A stretch of 64,000 nt of DNA from Janibacter melonis (GTDB lineage: Bacteria > Actinomycetota > Actinomycetes > Actinomycetales > Dermatophilaceae): the NCBI RefSeq assembly GCF_020567375.1, contig NZ_JAJBZM010000003.1, positions 62,001 through 126,000 of the forward strand. The letters run 5' to 3'. The notes below the pieces were generated by a model that had not been told where the DNA came from, did not search any database, and saw only the letters and a list, made by a program, of their open reading frames with translations. Below are positions 49,104-56,912 of this stretch, in pieces. The stretch's first letter is position 1. Each line of letters opens with the position of its first letter. A program made the translations under genes and the position numbers.

Positions 49104-50336
49104 TCACGCCAGCCCGAGGGCGGCCGCCTCCTCCCACAGCTCGTCGCGCACGCTCGGGTGGGCCGCCTCCTCGATGAGGTGGCGCGCCTGCGCGCGCTCG
49201 TCGTGGCCGGCGATCCAGGCGACGCCCTGCTCGGTGACGACGGCGCTGTGCTGGAAGGAGGTCACCGGCTCGTCGACGAGCGGGACGATCGTCGAGACGT
49301 CGGCGCGTGGGTGCCAGCTGCGCAGCGCCATGAAGGCGCGGCCGCCCTCGCTGTGCGACGCCCCGACCGTGAAGTCGGTCTGCCCGCCGAAGCCGGAGTA
49401 GATGCGCGCCCGGATCCGCGAGGCGTTGGCCTGGTCGAGCAGGTCGACCTGCAGCGCCGTGTTGACCGAGGTCATCCGCGGCTGCTGGGCGATGCGGGCG
49501 GGGGAGTTCGTCGTCTCGGTGCGGGTGAGCCGCACCCGCGGGTTGTCGTGCACCCACGCGTAGAGCTCGGCGGTGCCGAAGACGAAGGAGGTGACGAGGG
49601 GGACGTCGGGGTCGAGCGCGCCGGCCTGCTCGAGGCGCAGCACGCCGTCGCCGAACATCTCGGTCCACACGCGCAGGCCGCGGCGCTGCGCGATGCCGGC
49701 CATCACGGCGTCGGGCACCTCGCCGATCCCGGCCTGGAGGGTCGAGCCGTCGCGGATCTCGGCGGCGACCCGCGCGCCGATGACCGCGGACGCGTCGTCG
49801 ACCCCGGCGCGAGCCGGGTGGGTGAGCAGCGGTGCCTCGACCTCGACGAGGCCGTCGAGCAGGTCGACCGACAGCTCGGCGTCGCCGGAGGTCCACGGCA
49901 TGCGCGGGTTGGCCATCGCGACCACCGGGGCACCGACGGCCCGGGCCGCCTCGACCGCGCCGGGGAGGATGTTGCACTCGAGGCCCAGGCTCACGCGGCC
50001 GTCGCGGGGCGGGGTCGTGTGGAGCAGCACGGCGTCGGGCCGCAGCGCGCCGTGGAAGAGGCGCGGCACCATCGACAGCCGGCTCGGCACGTAGGACAGG
50101 CGGGGATGGCGCCGGAAGCCCGGTCCGACGAAGGTCGTCTCCGGCACGACCCCGTCGTGGACCGGCAGCCCGGGCTGGGCGTTGAGCAGGTGCAGGCGGG
50201 CGCGGGGGAGGCGGGCGAGCACCGCCTCGACGAGCGGCACGGGTGTCGCGAAGTTGCCCGAGGCGACGACCCGGGGCTCGGCAGCCCCTCGTGCCTCGAC
50301 GAGCGATGCGGCCTGGTCCAGGGTCATGGACTGCAT
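49104..50336 (-). CDS. Acetyl-CoA hydrolase/transferase family protein
   Basis: A 410-residue cytoplasmic enzyme of the Cat1/Ach1 class that moves or hydrolyses CoA of short acyl-CoAs. LQAGIGEVPDAVMAGI, EMFGDGVLRL, SFVFGTAELY and YSGFGGQTDFTVGA are the conserved blocks, the Glu in FGTAELY being the likely nucleophile. An ATG at 50327 is an alternative start. It lies divergent from the MurNAc cluster and upstream of nrtR; whether it belongs to either unit is unclear. Confidence 0.85.
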   Translation of the reverse strand: MQSMTLDQAASLVEARGAAEPRVVASGNFATPVPLVEAVLARLPRARLHLLNAQPGLPVHDGVVPETTFVGPGFRRHPRLSYVPSRLSMVPRLFHGALRPDAVLLHTTPPRDGRVSLGLECNILPGAVEAARAVGAPVVAMANPRMPWTSGDAELSVDLLDGLVEVEAPLLTHPARAGVDDASAVIGARVAAEIRDGSTLQAGIGEVPDAVMAGIAQRRGLRVWTEMFGDGVLRLEQAGALDPDVPLVTSFVFGTAELYAWVHDNPRVRLTRTETTNSPARIAQQPRMTSVNTALQVDLLDQANASRIRARIYSGFGGQTDFTVGASHSEGGRAFMALRSWHPRADVSTIVPLVDEPVTSFQHSAVVTEQGVAWIAGHDERAQARHLIEEAAHPSVRDELWEEAAALGLA

Positions 50337-50387
50337 GCACCCATCCTGCCCCGGCCCCGCGCCGCTCCGGTTGCGGGCCCGCTGTGC

Positions 50388-50417
50388 TGTGACTAACTTC
50401 CATCGAAGACGTATGAC
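50388..50417 (+). promoter_or_regulatory. Promoter of the nagZ-namZ-amiE unit
   Basis: TATGAC (50412-50417) is a likely -10 with TGTGAC (50388-50393) 18 bp upstream. The palindrome at 50418 begins immediately after the -10, covering the expected start site. Confidence 0.45.
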
Positions 50418-50434
50418 GCGTGAAATTTTCACGC
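50418..50434. promoter_or_regulatory. Candidate MurR operator upstream of nagZ
   Basis: GCGTGAAA-T-TTTCACGC is a perfect 17-bp palindrome. Its core GTGAA-ATT-TTCAC (50420-50432) has the same GTRAA-N3-TTYAC form as the site in the murQ promoter, and resembles the TGAAA/TTTCA pattern bound by RpiR-type regulators. Confidence 0.6.
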
Positions 50435-50469
50435 ACCCACCCGGTCGACGAAGACCCCCAGGAGGCGTC

Positions 50470-52326
50470 ATGAGCCAGTACCGACCGTCCCGCCGCACCG
50501 TCGTCACGGGGAGCGCCGCCGCCGTCCTGGCCGCGGCCACCCCCGTCGGCCACGCCGTCGCCTCGCCGGGGCCGGGCGGCCCCGGGCACGGCGACGGCCG
50601 CCACCGGGCCTGGGCCCGCAAGACCCTGCGCGAGATGACCCTCGAGCAGAAGGTCGGCCAGCTCTTCGTCCAGCACGTCTACGGCTCGGACGCGACGACC
50701 CCCGACCAGCGCAACGTGCCGCTCTACGGCGTCGCCGCCCCCGCCGATGTCATCCGCCGCTACCACCTCGGCGGCGTCTGCTACTTCGCGTGGACCGACA
50801 GCGTGCGCGACCCCGAGCAGATCCTCGGGCTGTCCAACGGCCTCCAGCGAGCCGCCCTCGGCGCCGACCGCCACGGCAGGGGCGGGCCCGGCCGCGGCAA
50901 GGGCGCACGTGTGCCGCTGACGATCTCGGTCGACCAGGAGCAGGGCGTCGTCACGCGCATCGGCCCGCCGGCCACCCAGCTGCCCGGGTCCATGGCGCTC
51001 GGCGCGGGCCGCAGCGCGACCGACGCCCGCACGGCCGCCGCGATCACCGGCCGCGAGCTGCGGGCCATGGGCATCACGACCGACTTCGCCCCGGTGTGCG
51101 ACGTCAACGTCAACCCGCTCAACCCCGTCATCGGGACCCGCTCCTTCTCCTCGCGCCCCGAGCTCGCCGCCGAGATGGTGCGCGCGCAGGTCCGCGGCTA
51201 CCAGCGCGACGGCTCGGTCTCCTCCTCGGGCAAGCACTTCCCGGGCCACGGCGACACGGCGACCGACAGCCACGTCGCCTTCCCCGTCATCACGCACAGC
51301 CGCGAGGAGTGGGAGGAGCTGGACGCTCCCCCCTTCGTCGCCGCGATCGCCGAGGGCATCGACATGATCATGACCGCGCACCTCGCGATGCCGGCCTTCG
51401 ACGACTCGGGCGACCCGGCCACCCTCAGCCGGCCGATCCTCACCGGTCTGCTGCGCGAGGAGCTGGGCTACGAGGGCGTCATCATCACCGACTCCCTCGA
51501 GATGGAGGGCGTGCGCCAGAAGTACGGCGACGCCGAGGTCGCGGTCCGTGCCCTCGAGGCCGGCGCCGACCAGCTGCTCATGTCGCCCGCGCTGCAGAAG
51601 GCGCTCCCGGCCGTCGTCGCCGCCGTCGAGAGTGGACGGATCAGCCGCCGCGAGCTCGACGCGAAGGTCACCCGCGTCCTGCTCATGAAGGCCCGCCGGG
51701 GCGTCGTCGAGCACCCGTACGCCGACCCCGCCCGTCTCTCCTCCGTCGTCGGCACCCCGCGCAACCTCGCGGCCGCCGACGCCATCACCGACCGCACGAC
51801 GACCCTCGTCACCAACGCCGACGGCGTGCTGCCGATGACCGCGGCGGGGTCCACGGTGCTCGTCACCGGGTGGGGGGCGACGACGACGAAGACCGTTGCC
51901 GACGAGCTCACGGCGGCCGGTGCCACGACGACGCTGTCGACGACGGGTGCCTCGCCCACCGACGCGCAGATCGCCTCCGCAGTCGCGGCGGCGCGCGGCA
52001 AGGACGCCGTCGTCGTGCTGACGATGAAGGCCTGGGACACCGCCGTCACCGACAAGACCCGCGGTCAGCAGAAGCTCGTCGCCGCGCTGCAGGCCAGCGG
52101 CGTGCCGACCGTCGTCGTCGCCGTGCGCGACCCCTACGACATCGCCCACCTCGGTGACGTCCCGACCTACCTCGCGACCTACGCCTACAACGCCGTCGCG
52201 ATGGGAGCCCTCGTGCGGGTGCTCACCGGCGAGGTCGAGCCCACCGGCACCCTGCCCGTCGACATCCCCGCCGCCGACGACCCCGGCACCGTCCTCTACC
52301 CCTTCGGCCACGGCCTTCGTTACTGA
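50470..52326 (+). CDS. nagZ: Exported beta-N-acetylglucosaminidase (GH3, NagZ-like)
   Basis: A 618-residue glycoside hydrolase family 3 enzyme expected to remove GlcNAc from muropeptides outside the cell. A twin-arginine-type signal (SRRTVVTG, then AAAVLAAATPVG) is followed by the barrel with GKHFPGHGDTATDSH (catalytic dyad Asp266/His268) and the nucleophile Asp341 in ITDSLEMEGV. A C-terminal GH3 domain occupies about residues 440-618, as in the B. subtilis enzyme and unlike short cytoplasmic NagZ. The ATG at 50470 follows GGAGG. It is followed by namZ after 13 bp. Confidence 0.92.
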   Translation: MSQYRPSRRTVVTGSAAAVLAAATPVGHAVASPGPGGPGHGDGRHRAWARKTLREMTLEQKVGQLFVQHVYGSDATTPDQRNVPLYGVAAPADVIRRYHLGGVCYFAWTDSVRDPEQILGLSNGLQRAALGADRHGRGGPGRGKGARVPLTISVDQEQGVVTRIGPPATQLPGSMALGAGRSATDARTAAAITGRELRAMGITTDFAPVCDVNVNPLNPVIGTRSFSSRPELAAEMVRAQVRGYQRDGSVSSSGKHFPGHGDTATDSHVAFPVITHSREEWEELDAPPFVAAIAEGIDMIMTAHLAMPAFDDSGDPATLSRPILTGLLREELGYEGVIITDSLEMEGVRQKYGDAEVAVRALEAGADQLLMSPALQKALPAVVAAVESGRISRRELDAKVTRVLLMKARRGVVEHPYADPARLSSVVGTPRNLAAADAITDRTTTLVTNADGVLPMTAAGSTVLVTGWGATTTKTVADELTAAGATTTLSTTGASPTDAQIASAVAAARGKDAVVVLTMKAWDTAVTDKTRGQQKLVAALQASGVPTVVVAVRDPYDIAHLGDVPTYLATYAYNAVAMGALVRVLTGEVEPTGTLPVDIPAADDPGTVLYPFGHGLRY

Positions 52327-52339
52327 TCAGGAGCACGTC

Positions 52340-53647
52340 ATGAGCACCCCCAGCAGACGACTCTTCATGGCCGGCGCCGGCGGCACCGCCGTCGCCGCCA
52401 CCGCGGGCGCGGTCCCCGCGGCCGCCCACGGCCGCCCCGGCGGGCGCCGGGTGCGCACCGGCGCCGACATCGCCGCCGCGAGCGGGTGGTCGACCCTGCG
52501 CGGCCAGAAGGTCGGCGTCATCACCAACCCGACGGGGGTCACGGCGGACCTGCGCTCGATCGTCGACGTCATGCACGAGTCGGGGCAGGTCGACGTCGTC
52601 GGCGTCTTCGGCCCGGAGCACGGCTTCCGCGGCACCGCGCAGGCCGGCGAGTCCGAGGGCACCTCGGTCGACCCCCGCACCGGCATCACCGTCTACGACG
52701 CGTACGGCGCCGGGCCGGACGCGCTGACGACGATGTTCCGCACCGCGGGCGTCGAGACCGTCGTCTTCGACATCCAGGACGTCGGCTCGCGCTTCTACAC
52801 CTACATCTGGACGATGTACACGGGCATGCGCGCCGCCCACCGCGTCGGCGCCCGCTTCGTCGTCCTCGACCGGCCCAACCCGATCGGCGGAGTAGCGCGG
52901 GGTCCGATGATGACGGAGAAGTACACGTCGGGCGTCGGCGCCGAGGCGGTCGTCCAGGCCCACGGCATGACCGTCGGCGAGGTCGCGCGGTACGCGAACC
53001 GTCACTTCATGGACGAGGACGAAGGGGGACGTCTCGCCGACCTCGACGTCGTCGAGTGCACGGGGTGGCGGCGCGACATGCTGCACGCCGACACCGGACT
53101 GCACTGGGTCATGCCGAGCCCGAACATGCCGACCGCCGACACCGCCCTGCTCTACCCGGGCACGGGGATGTTCGAGGGGACCAACCTCAGCGAGGGCCGC
53201 GGCACGACCCGCCCCTTCGAGCTCGTCGGGGCGCCCTACGTCGACCACCGCTGGGCCGAGCGCCTCGAGCGGGCGGACGTCCCCGGCGTGCTCTTCCGCG
53301 AGGCGTACTTCACCCCGACCTTCTCCAAGCACTCCGGTGCCGTCTGCGGCGGTGTCCAGGTGCACATCACCGACGCCGCGAAGGTCGACCCCATCCGGGT
53401 GGGCGTCGAGATGCTCGTCGCCCTCAGGGCCCTCTACCCCGACTTCGCGTGGCGCCAGGACAGCTGGGACACCGCCCGGCCGTACTGGATCGACAAGCTC
53501 ACCGGCTCGACCCGCCTGCGCGAGATGGTGACGGCCGGGTCCTCGGCCCGCGAGGTCATGGCCGCGTGGCGCTCCGAGCTCGCCGACTTCGAGCGGCGCC
53601 GTCAGCCCGTGCTGCTCTACCCGGGCCCGCGTCGGGCGGGGCGCTGA
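52340..53647 (+). CDS. namZ: Exported exo-beta-N-acetylmuramidase (DUF1343, NamZ)
   Basis: A 435-residue protein with a Tat-like signal (SRRLFMAGAGG). The DUF1343 blocks are clear: GVITNPTGVTADLRSIVDVMHESG, GVFGPEHGFRGTAQAGE, VFDIQDVGSRFYTYIWTM, VVLDRPNPIGG and PSPNMPTADTALLYPGTGMFEGTNLSEGRGTTRPFE. NamZ of Bacillus subtilis releases MurNAc from the non-reducing end of wall fragments. It works after NagZ has removed GlcNAc. The ATG at 52340 follows CAGGAG. It lies 1 bp before the amidase-like gene. Confidence 0.9.
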   Translation: MSTPSRRLFMAGAGGTAVAATAGAVPAAAHGRPGGRRVRTGADIAAASGWSTLRGQKVGVITNPTGVTADLRSIVDVMHESGQVDVVGVFGPEHGFRGTAQAGESEGTSVDPRTGITVYDAYGAGPDALTTMFRTAGVETVVFDIQDVGSRFYTYIWTMYTGMRAAHRVGARFVVLDRPNPIGGVARGPMMTEKYTSGVGAEAVVQAHGMTVGEVARYANRHFMDEDEGGRLADLDVVECTGWRRDMLHADTGLHWVMPSPNMPTADTALLYPGTGMFEGTNLSEGRGTTRPFELVGAPYVDHRWAERLERADVPGVLFREAYFTPTFSKHSGAVCGGVQVHITDAAKVDPIRVGVEMLVALRALYPDFAWRQDSWDTARPYWIDKLTGSTRLREMVTAGSSAREVMAAWRSELADFERRRQPVLLYPGPRRAGR

Positions 53648-53648
53648 G

Positions 53649-54971
53649 ATGGCAGCGGTCGGCCGGCGCGCCGTGCTCGCGTCGATGGGCGGCGCAGGGG
53701 TGACCTTCCTCGGCGCCGGGCCCTCCCTCGCCGGCGGGGGGCGTCGGCCGGAGGTGCTGCGTCCCGGGCACCCTCACCACGTCGGGCTCGACCCGGCGCC
53801 GATCGAGGCGGCCCGGGCGGCGATCCGCGGGTACCTGGAGCCGCAGGCGAACGGCTACCCGATGTACCCCGGGGCCGTCGGCCTCATGGCTCACCGCGCC
53901 CGGGTCGTCGCCGTCGAGGTGTGCGGCGACGCCGTGCGCTACGCGGACGCGACGACCGAGCTGCCCCCGCGCGAGCGGGTCGAGATGCGCCGCGACACGG
54001 TCTTCGACCTCGCGTCCGTGAGCAAGCTCTTCACCTCGATCGCGGCCGTGCAGCTCGTCGAGGAGGGTCGGGTCGAGCTCGGCGCACCAGTCGCGCGCTA
54101 CCTGCCCGAGTTCGCCGCCGGGGGCAAGGAGGGCGTGACCGTCCAGCACCTGCTGACGCACACGTCGGGCTTCGTCGCGTGGCTGCCGCTGTGGAGCGCC
54201 CACCCCGACCGCGCCGCGCGCATCGCCGCGGTGATGCGCCAGCCCACGCAGGACCCGCCCGGCACGGTCTACCGCTACTCCGACCTCAACCTCATCGCGC
54301 TCGGCGTGCTCGTCGAGCGGCTCCGGGGCAGGCCCCTCGACGCCGTCGTCCGTGACCGCATCACCCGCCCGATCGGGATGCGCAGCACGGGCTACACCCC
54401 CCGGCGCGCGTCTCGCTGCGCGGCGACCGAGTACCAGGCCTCGCCGCCGCGCGGGATGGTCCGCGGCGAGGTGCACGACGAGAACGCGTGGTCGCTCGGC
54501 GGCGTCGCCGGGCACGCCGGCGTCTTCTCCACCGTCGACGACCTGGCCGTGCTCGCGCAGGCCTTGCTCAACGGCGGCAGCTACCGCCGCGGGAGGATCC
54601 TGCGCCCGAGCTCGGTCGAGCTGCTCGTCACGGACTACAACGCCGCCTTCCCCGGCAACGCGCACGGGCTGGGCTTCGAGCTCGACCAGCCCTGGTACAT
54701 GGACGCCCTGTCGGGCCCGCGCACCGCCGGGCACACCGGGTACACGGGCACCTCGCTCGTCGTCGACTTCTCCTCGCAGTCCTTCGCGATCCTGCTGACC
54801 AACCGCGTGCACCCGTCGCGGTCGTGGGGGAGCGTCAACCCCGCTCGGCAGGCGTGGGCGCGTGGTCTGGCCCTCGCCCAGGGCCGCGAGCCGCTGCCGT
54901 CGGCGCGGCGTGCGAGCGACCCACCGGGCTACACCGCCCAGGACGCGGAGACCCGCGGCGCGGCGTCGTAG
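53649..54971 (+). CDS. amiE: Exported serine hydrolase, AmiE (YbbE)-like
   Basis: A 440-residue beta-lactamase-fold enzyme with a Tat-like signal (GRRAVLASMGGAG). The nucleophile motif is SVSK (Ser123-Lys126), YSDLN supplies the tyrosine, and HTGYTGTSLVVD is near the C-terminal box. In B. subtilis the neighbour of nagZ and namZ is AmiE (YbbE), an N-acetylmuramyl-L-alanine amidase of this fold, which strips peptides from MurNAc. The role here follows from gene order and family. The TAG stop overlaps a possible -10 for murR. Confidence 0.8.
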   Translation: MAAVGRRAVLASMGGAGVTFLGAGPSLAGGGRRPEVLRPGHPHHVGLDPAPIEAARAAIRGYLEPQANGYPMYPGAVGLMAHRARVVAVEVCGDAVRYADATTELPPRERVEMRRDTVFDLASVSKLFTSIAAVQLVEEGRVELGAPVARYLPEFAAGGKEGVTVQHLLTHTSGFVAWLPLWSAHPDRAARIAAVMRQPTQDPPGTVYRYSDLNLIALGVLVERLRGRPLDAVVRDRITRPIGMRSTGYTPRRASRCAATEYQASPPRGMVRGEVHDENAWSLGGVAGHAGVFSTVDDLAVLAQALLNGGSYRRGRILRPSSVELLVTDYNAAFPGNAHGLGFELDQPWYMDALSGPRTAGHTGYTGTSLVVDFSSQSFAILLTNRVHPSRSWGSVNPARQAWARGLALAQGREPLPSARRASDPPGYTAQDAETRGAAS

Positions 54972-54974
54972 CGT

Positions 54975-55868
54975 ATGGCCATGACGCGACGGCCCGAGGA
55001 CCACGACCACCTCGGGACCTCGTTGCTCGTGCGCCTGCGCGGGGCGCGGCCCGGTCTCTCGCCCGCCGAGGACCGGGTCGCCGAGCTCGTCCTCGCCGAC
55101 CCGCGCGCGGTCGCCGGCCTGACGATCTCCGAGCTTGCCGGGCAGGCCCGGACGTCGGAGACCACCGTCCTGCGCTTCTGCCGGCGGCTCGGTCTGCGCG
55201 GCTACCCGCAGCTGCGGCTCGCCCTCGCCGAGGAGTCGGCCCGCACCCCGGCGAAGGGGGTGGGCACCGGCGACATCAGCGCGCGCGACACCGTGCAGGA
55301 CGTCATCGCGAAGGTCGCCTACGCCGACACCCTCGCCGTCGAGGAGACCGTCCAGCAGCTCGACGAGGCCTCGCTCGTCGCCGCCGCCGACGCGATCGCC
55401 GGCGCCGGCCGGGTCGACGTCTACGGCATCGCCGCCTCGGGGATCGTCGCCGCGGACCTGCAGCAGAAGCTGCACCGCATCGGCATCCCCGCCTTCGCCT
55501 GGCTCGACCCCCACCTCGCCCTGACGAGCGCGACGCTCCTCGGCCGCGGAGACGTCGCTGTGGGCATCTCGCACTCGGGCACGACGGTCGAGGTCCACGA
55601 CGTGCTGAGCGCCGCCGCCGAGCGTGGTGCGCGCACCGTCGCCGTGACCAACCACCCGGGCAGCCCGCTCGCCAGGGCGGCCGACGTGGTGCTCACGACG
55701 GCGGCCCGCGAGACCGAGCTGCGCTCGGGCGCGACCGCGAGCCGGATCGCCGCGCTCACCGTCGTCGACTGCCTCTACATCCTCGTCGCGCAGCGCAACC
55801 TGCGTCGCGCGCGCCGAGCCGTCGAGGAGACGAAGCAGGCGGTCGCCCGCCGGCACATCCGCAACTGA
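54975..55868 (+). CDS. murR: MurR/RpiR family transcriptional regulator
   Basis: A 297-residue regulator. An RpiR-type helix-turn-helix (TISELAGQARTSETTVLRFCRRLGLRGYPQLRLAL) is followed by a SIS sugar-phosphate-binding domain (RVDVYGIAASGIVAADLQQKLHRIG, then AVGISHSGTTVEVHDVLSAAAERGA). MurNAc-6-P is the probable effector, by analogy with MurR of E. coli. The ATG at 54975 was used; a second ATG at 54981 lies 6 nt after TAGCGT and would fit a leaderless start of 295 residues. It lies between the hydrolase genes and murQ. Confidence 0.88.
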   Translation: MAMTRRPEDHDHLGTSLLVRLRGARPGLSPAEDRVAELVLADPRAVAGLTISELAGQARTSETTVLRFCRRLGLRGYPQLRLALAEESARTPAKGVGTGDISARDTVQDVIAKVAYADTLAVEETVQQLDEASLVAAADAIAGAGRVDVYGIAASGIVAADLQQKLHRIGIPAFAWLDPHLALTSATLLGRGDVAVGISHSGTTVEVHDVLSAAAERGARTVAVTNHPGSPLARAADVVLTTAARETELRSGATASRIAALTVVDCLYILVAQRNLRRARRAVEETKQAVARRHIRN

Positions 55869-55907
55869 TTTACATCTGTTGCCGCCTCGATGTAAATCGT
55901 TTACGTT
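55867..55907 (+). promoter_or_regulatory. murQ promoter and MurR operator region
   Basis: TTGCCG (55879-55884) and TACGTT (55902-55907) are 17 bp apart, and the GTG at 55914 is 6 nt beyond. GATTTACAT (55867-55875) and ATGTAAATC (55890-55898) form an inverted repeat spaced by 14 bp, and GTAAA-TCG-TTTAC (55892-55904) overlaps the -10. The left arm also overlaps the murR stop. Confidence 0.6.
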
Positions 55908-55913
55908 GCTCGT

Positions 55914-56912
55914 GTGCACAGCGACGTCACGGTGATCTCCCCGACCGAGGGGCGCAACCCCGCCACGGTGGGGCTCGACACGATGAGCACCCTCGCGCTC
56001 CTCGAGGCCCTCAACGCCCAGGACGCGATGGTGGCCCCCGCGGTCGCGCAGACCCTCCCCGAGCTCTCCGTGCTCGTCGACTCCGCGGTCGCCGCGATCC
56101 GCGCGGGCGGGCGGGTCCACTACGTCGGTGCCGGCACCTCCGGCCGGCTCGGCGTCCTCGACGCCGCCGAGCTGCGCCCCACCTTCAACGCCCCCGACGG
56201 CATGGTCGTCGCCCATCACGCCGGCGGCCCGTCGGCCCTGCTGCGCGCGGTCGAGAACGTCGAGGACGACGTCGAGCAGGGGGCGGCCGACCTCGCCGGG
56301 GCCACCGGTCTCGACGTCGTCATCGGCCTCACCGCCTCCGGGCGCACCCCCTACGTCGCCGGCGCGCTGCGCCGGGCCCGTGAGGTCGGCGCCGTCACCG
56401 CCCTGGTGACCTCGAACCCCCAGGCCGAGCTCGCCCCCTTCGTCGACCACGTCGTCGCCCCCGACACCGGGCCCGAGGCCCTCTCCGGGTCGACCCGGCT
56501 CAAGGCGGGCACGGCGCTCAAGCTCGTGCTCAACGCCTTCTCCACGGCCGTCATGGTCCGGCTCGGCCGGACCTGGTCCAACCTCATGGTCGACGTCGTC
56601 GCGACGAACGCGAAGCTGCGCGGGCGCCTCGTCGTCATCCTCGTCGAGTCGACCGGCGCCTCGCCCGAGCAGGCCCGCGAGCGTCTCGCCCAGGCCGACG
56701 GCGAGCTCAAGCCGGCCCTGCTCTCCCTGCTCGCGGACGTCGACCTGCCGACCGCCCGCGACGCCCTCCACGAGGCCCAGGGCGTGCTCGCCGACGCCCT
56801 GCGCCGGCTCGACCCCTCGGCGACCGGCCCCGCAGCGGGCCCCACGACGACGTCCGGCACGGCCGCGACGGGCACCACGGACAGCATCACTAGGAACGGA
56901 GACACGCCATGA
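55914..56912 (+). CDS. murQ: N-acetylmuramic acid 6-phosphate etherase
   Basis: A 332-residue SIS-fold lyase that splits the lactyl ether of MurNAc-6-P to GlcNAc-6-P and D-lactate. TEGRNPATVGLD at the start, YVGAGTSGRLGVLDAAELRPTF with the catalytic glutamate in DAAEL, GLTASGRTPYVAGAL and TWSNLMVDVVATNAKLR are diagnostic. A Gly/Thr/Ala tail of about 30 residues extends past the usual end. The GTG at 55914 fits a leaderless transcript. Its stop overlaps the binding-protein gene in ATGA. Confidence 0.95.
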   Translation: MHSDVTVISPTEGRNPATVGLDTMSTLALLEALNAQDAMVAPAVAQTLPELSVLVDSAVAAIRAGGRVHYVGAGTSGRLGVLDAAELRPTFNAPDGMVVAHHAGGPSALLRAVENVEDDVEQGAADLAGATGLDVVIGLTASGRTPYVAGALRRAREVGAVTALVTSNPQAELAPFVDHVVAPDTGPEALSGSTRLKAGTALKLVLNAFSTAVMVRLGRTWSNLMVDVVATNAKLRGRLVVILVESTGASPEQARERLAQADGELKPALLSLLADVDLPTARDALHEAQGVLADALRRLDPSATGPAAGPTTTSGTAATGTTDSITRNGDTP

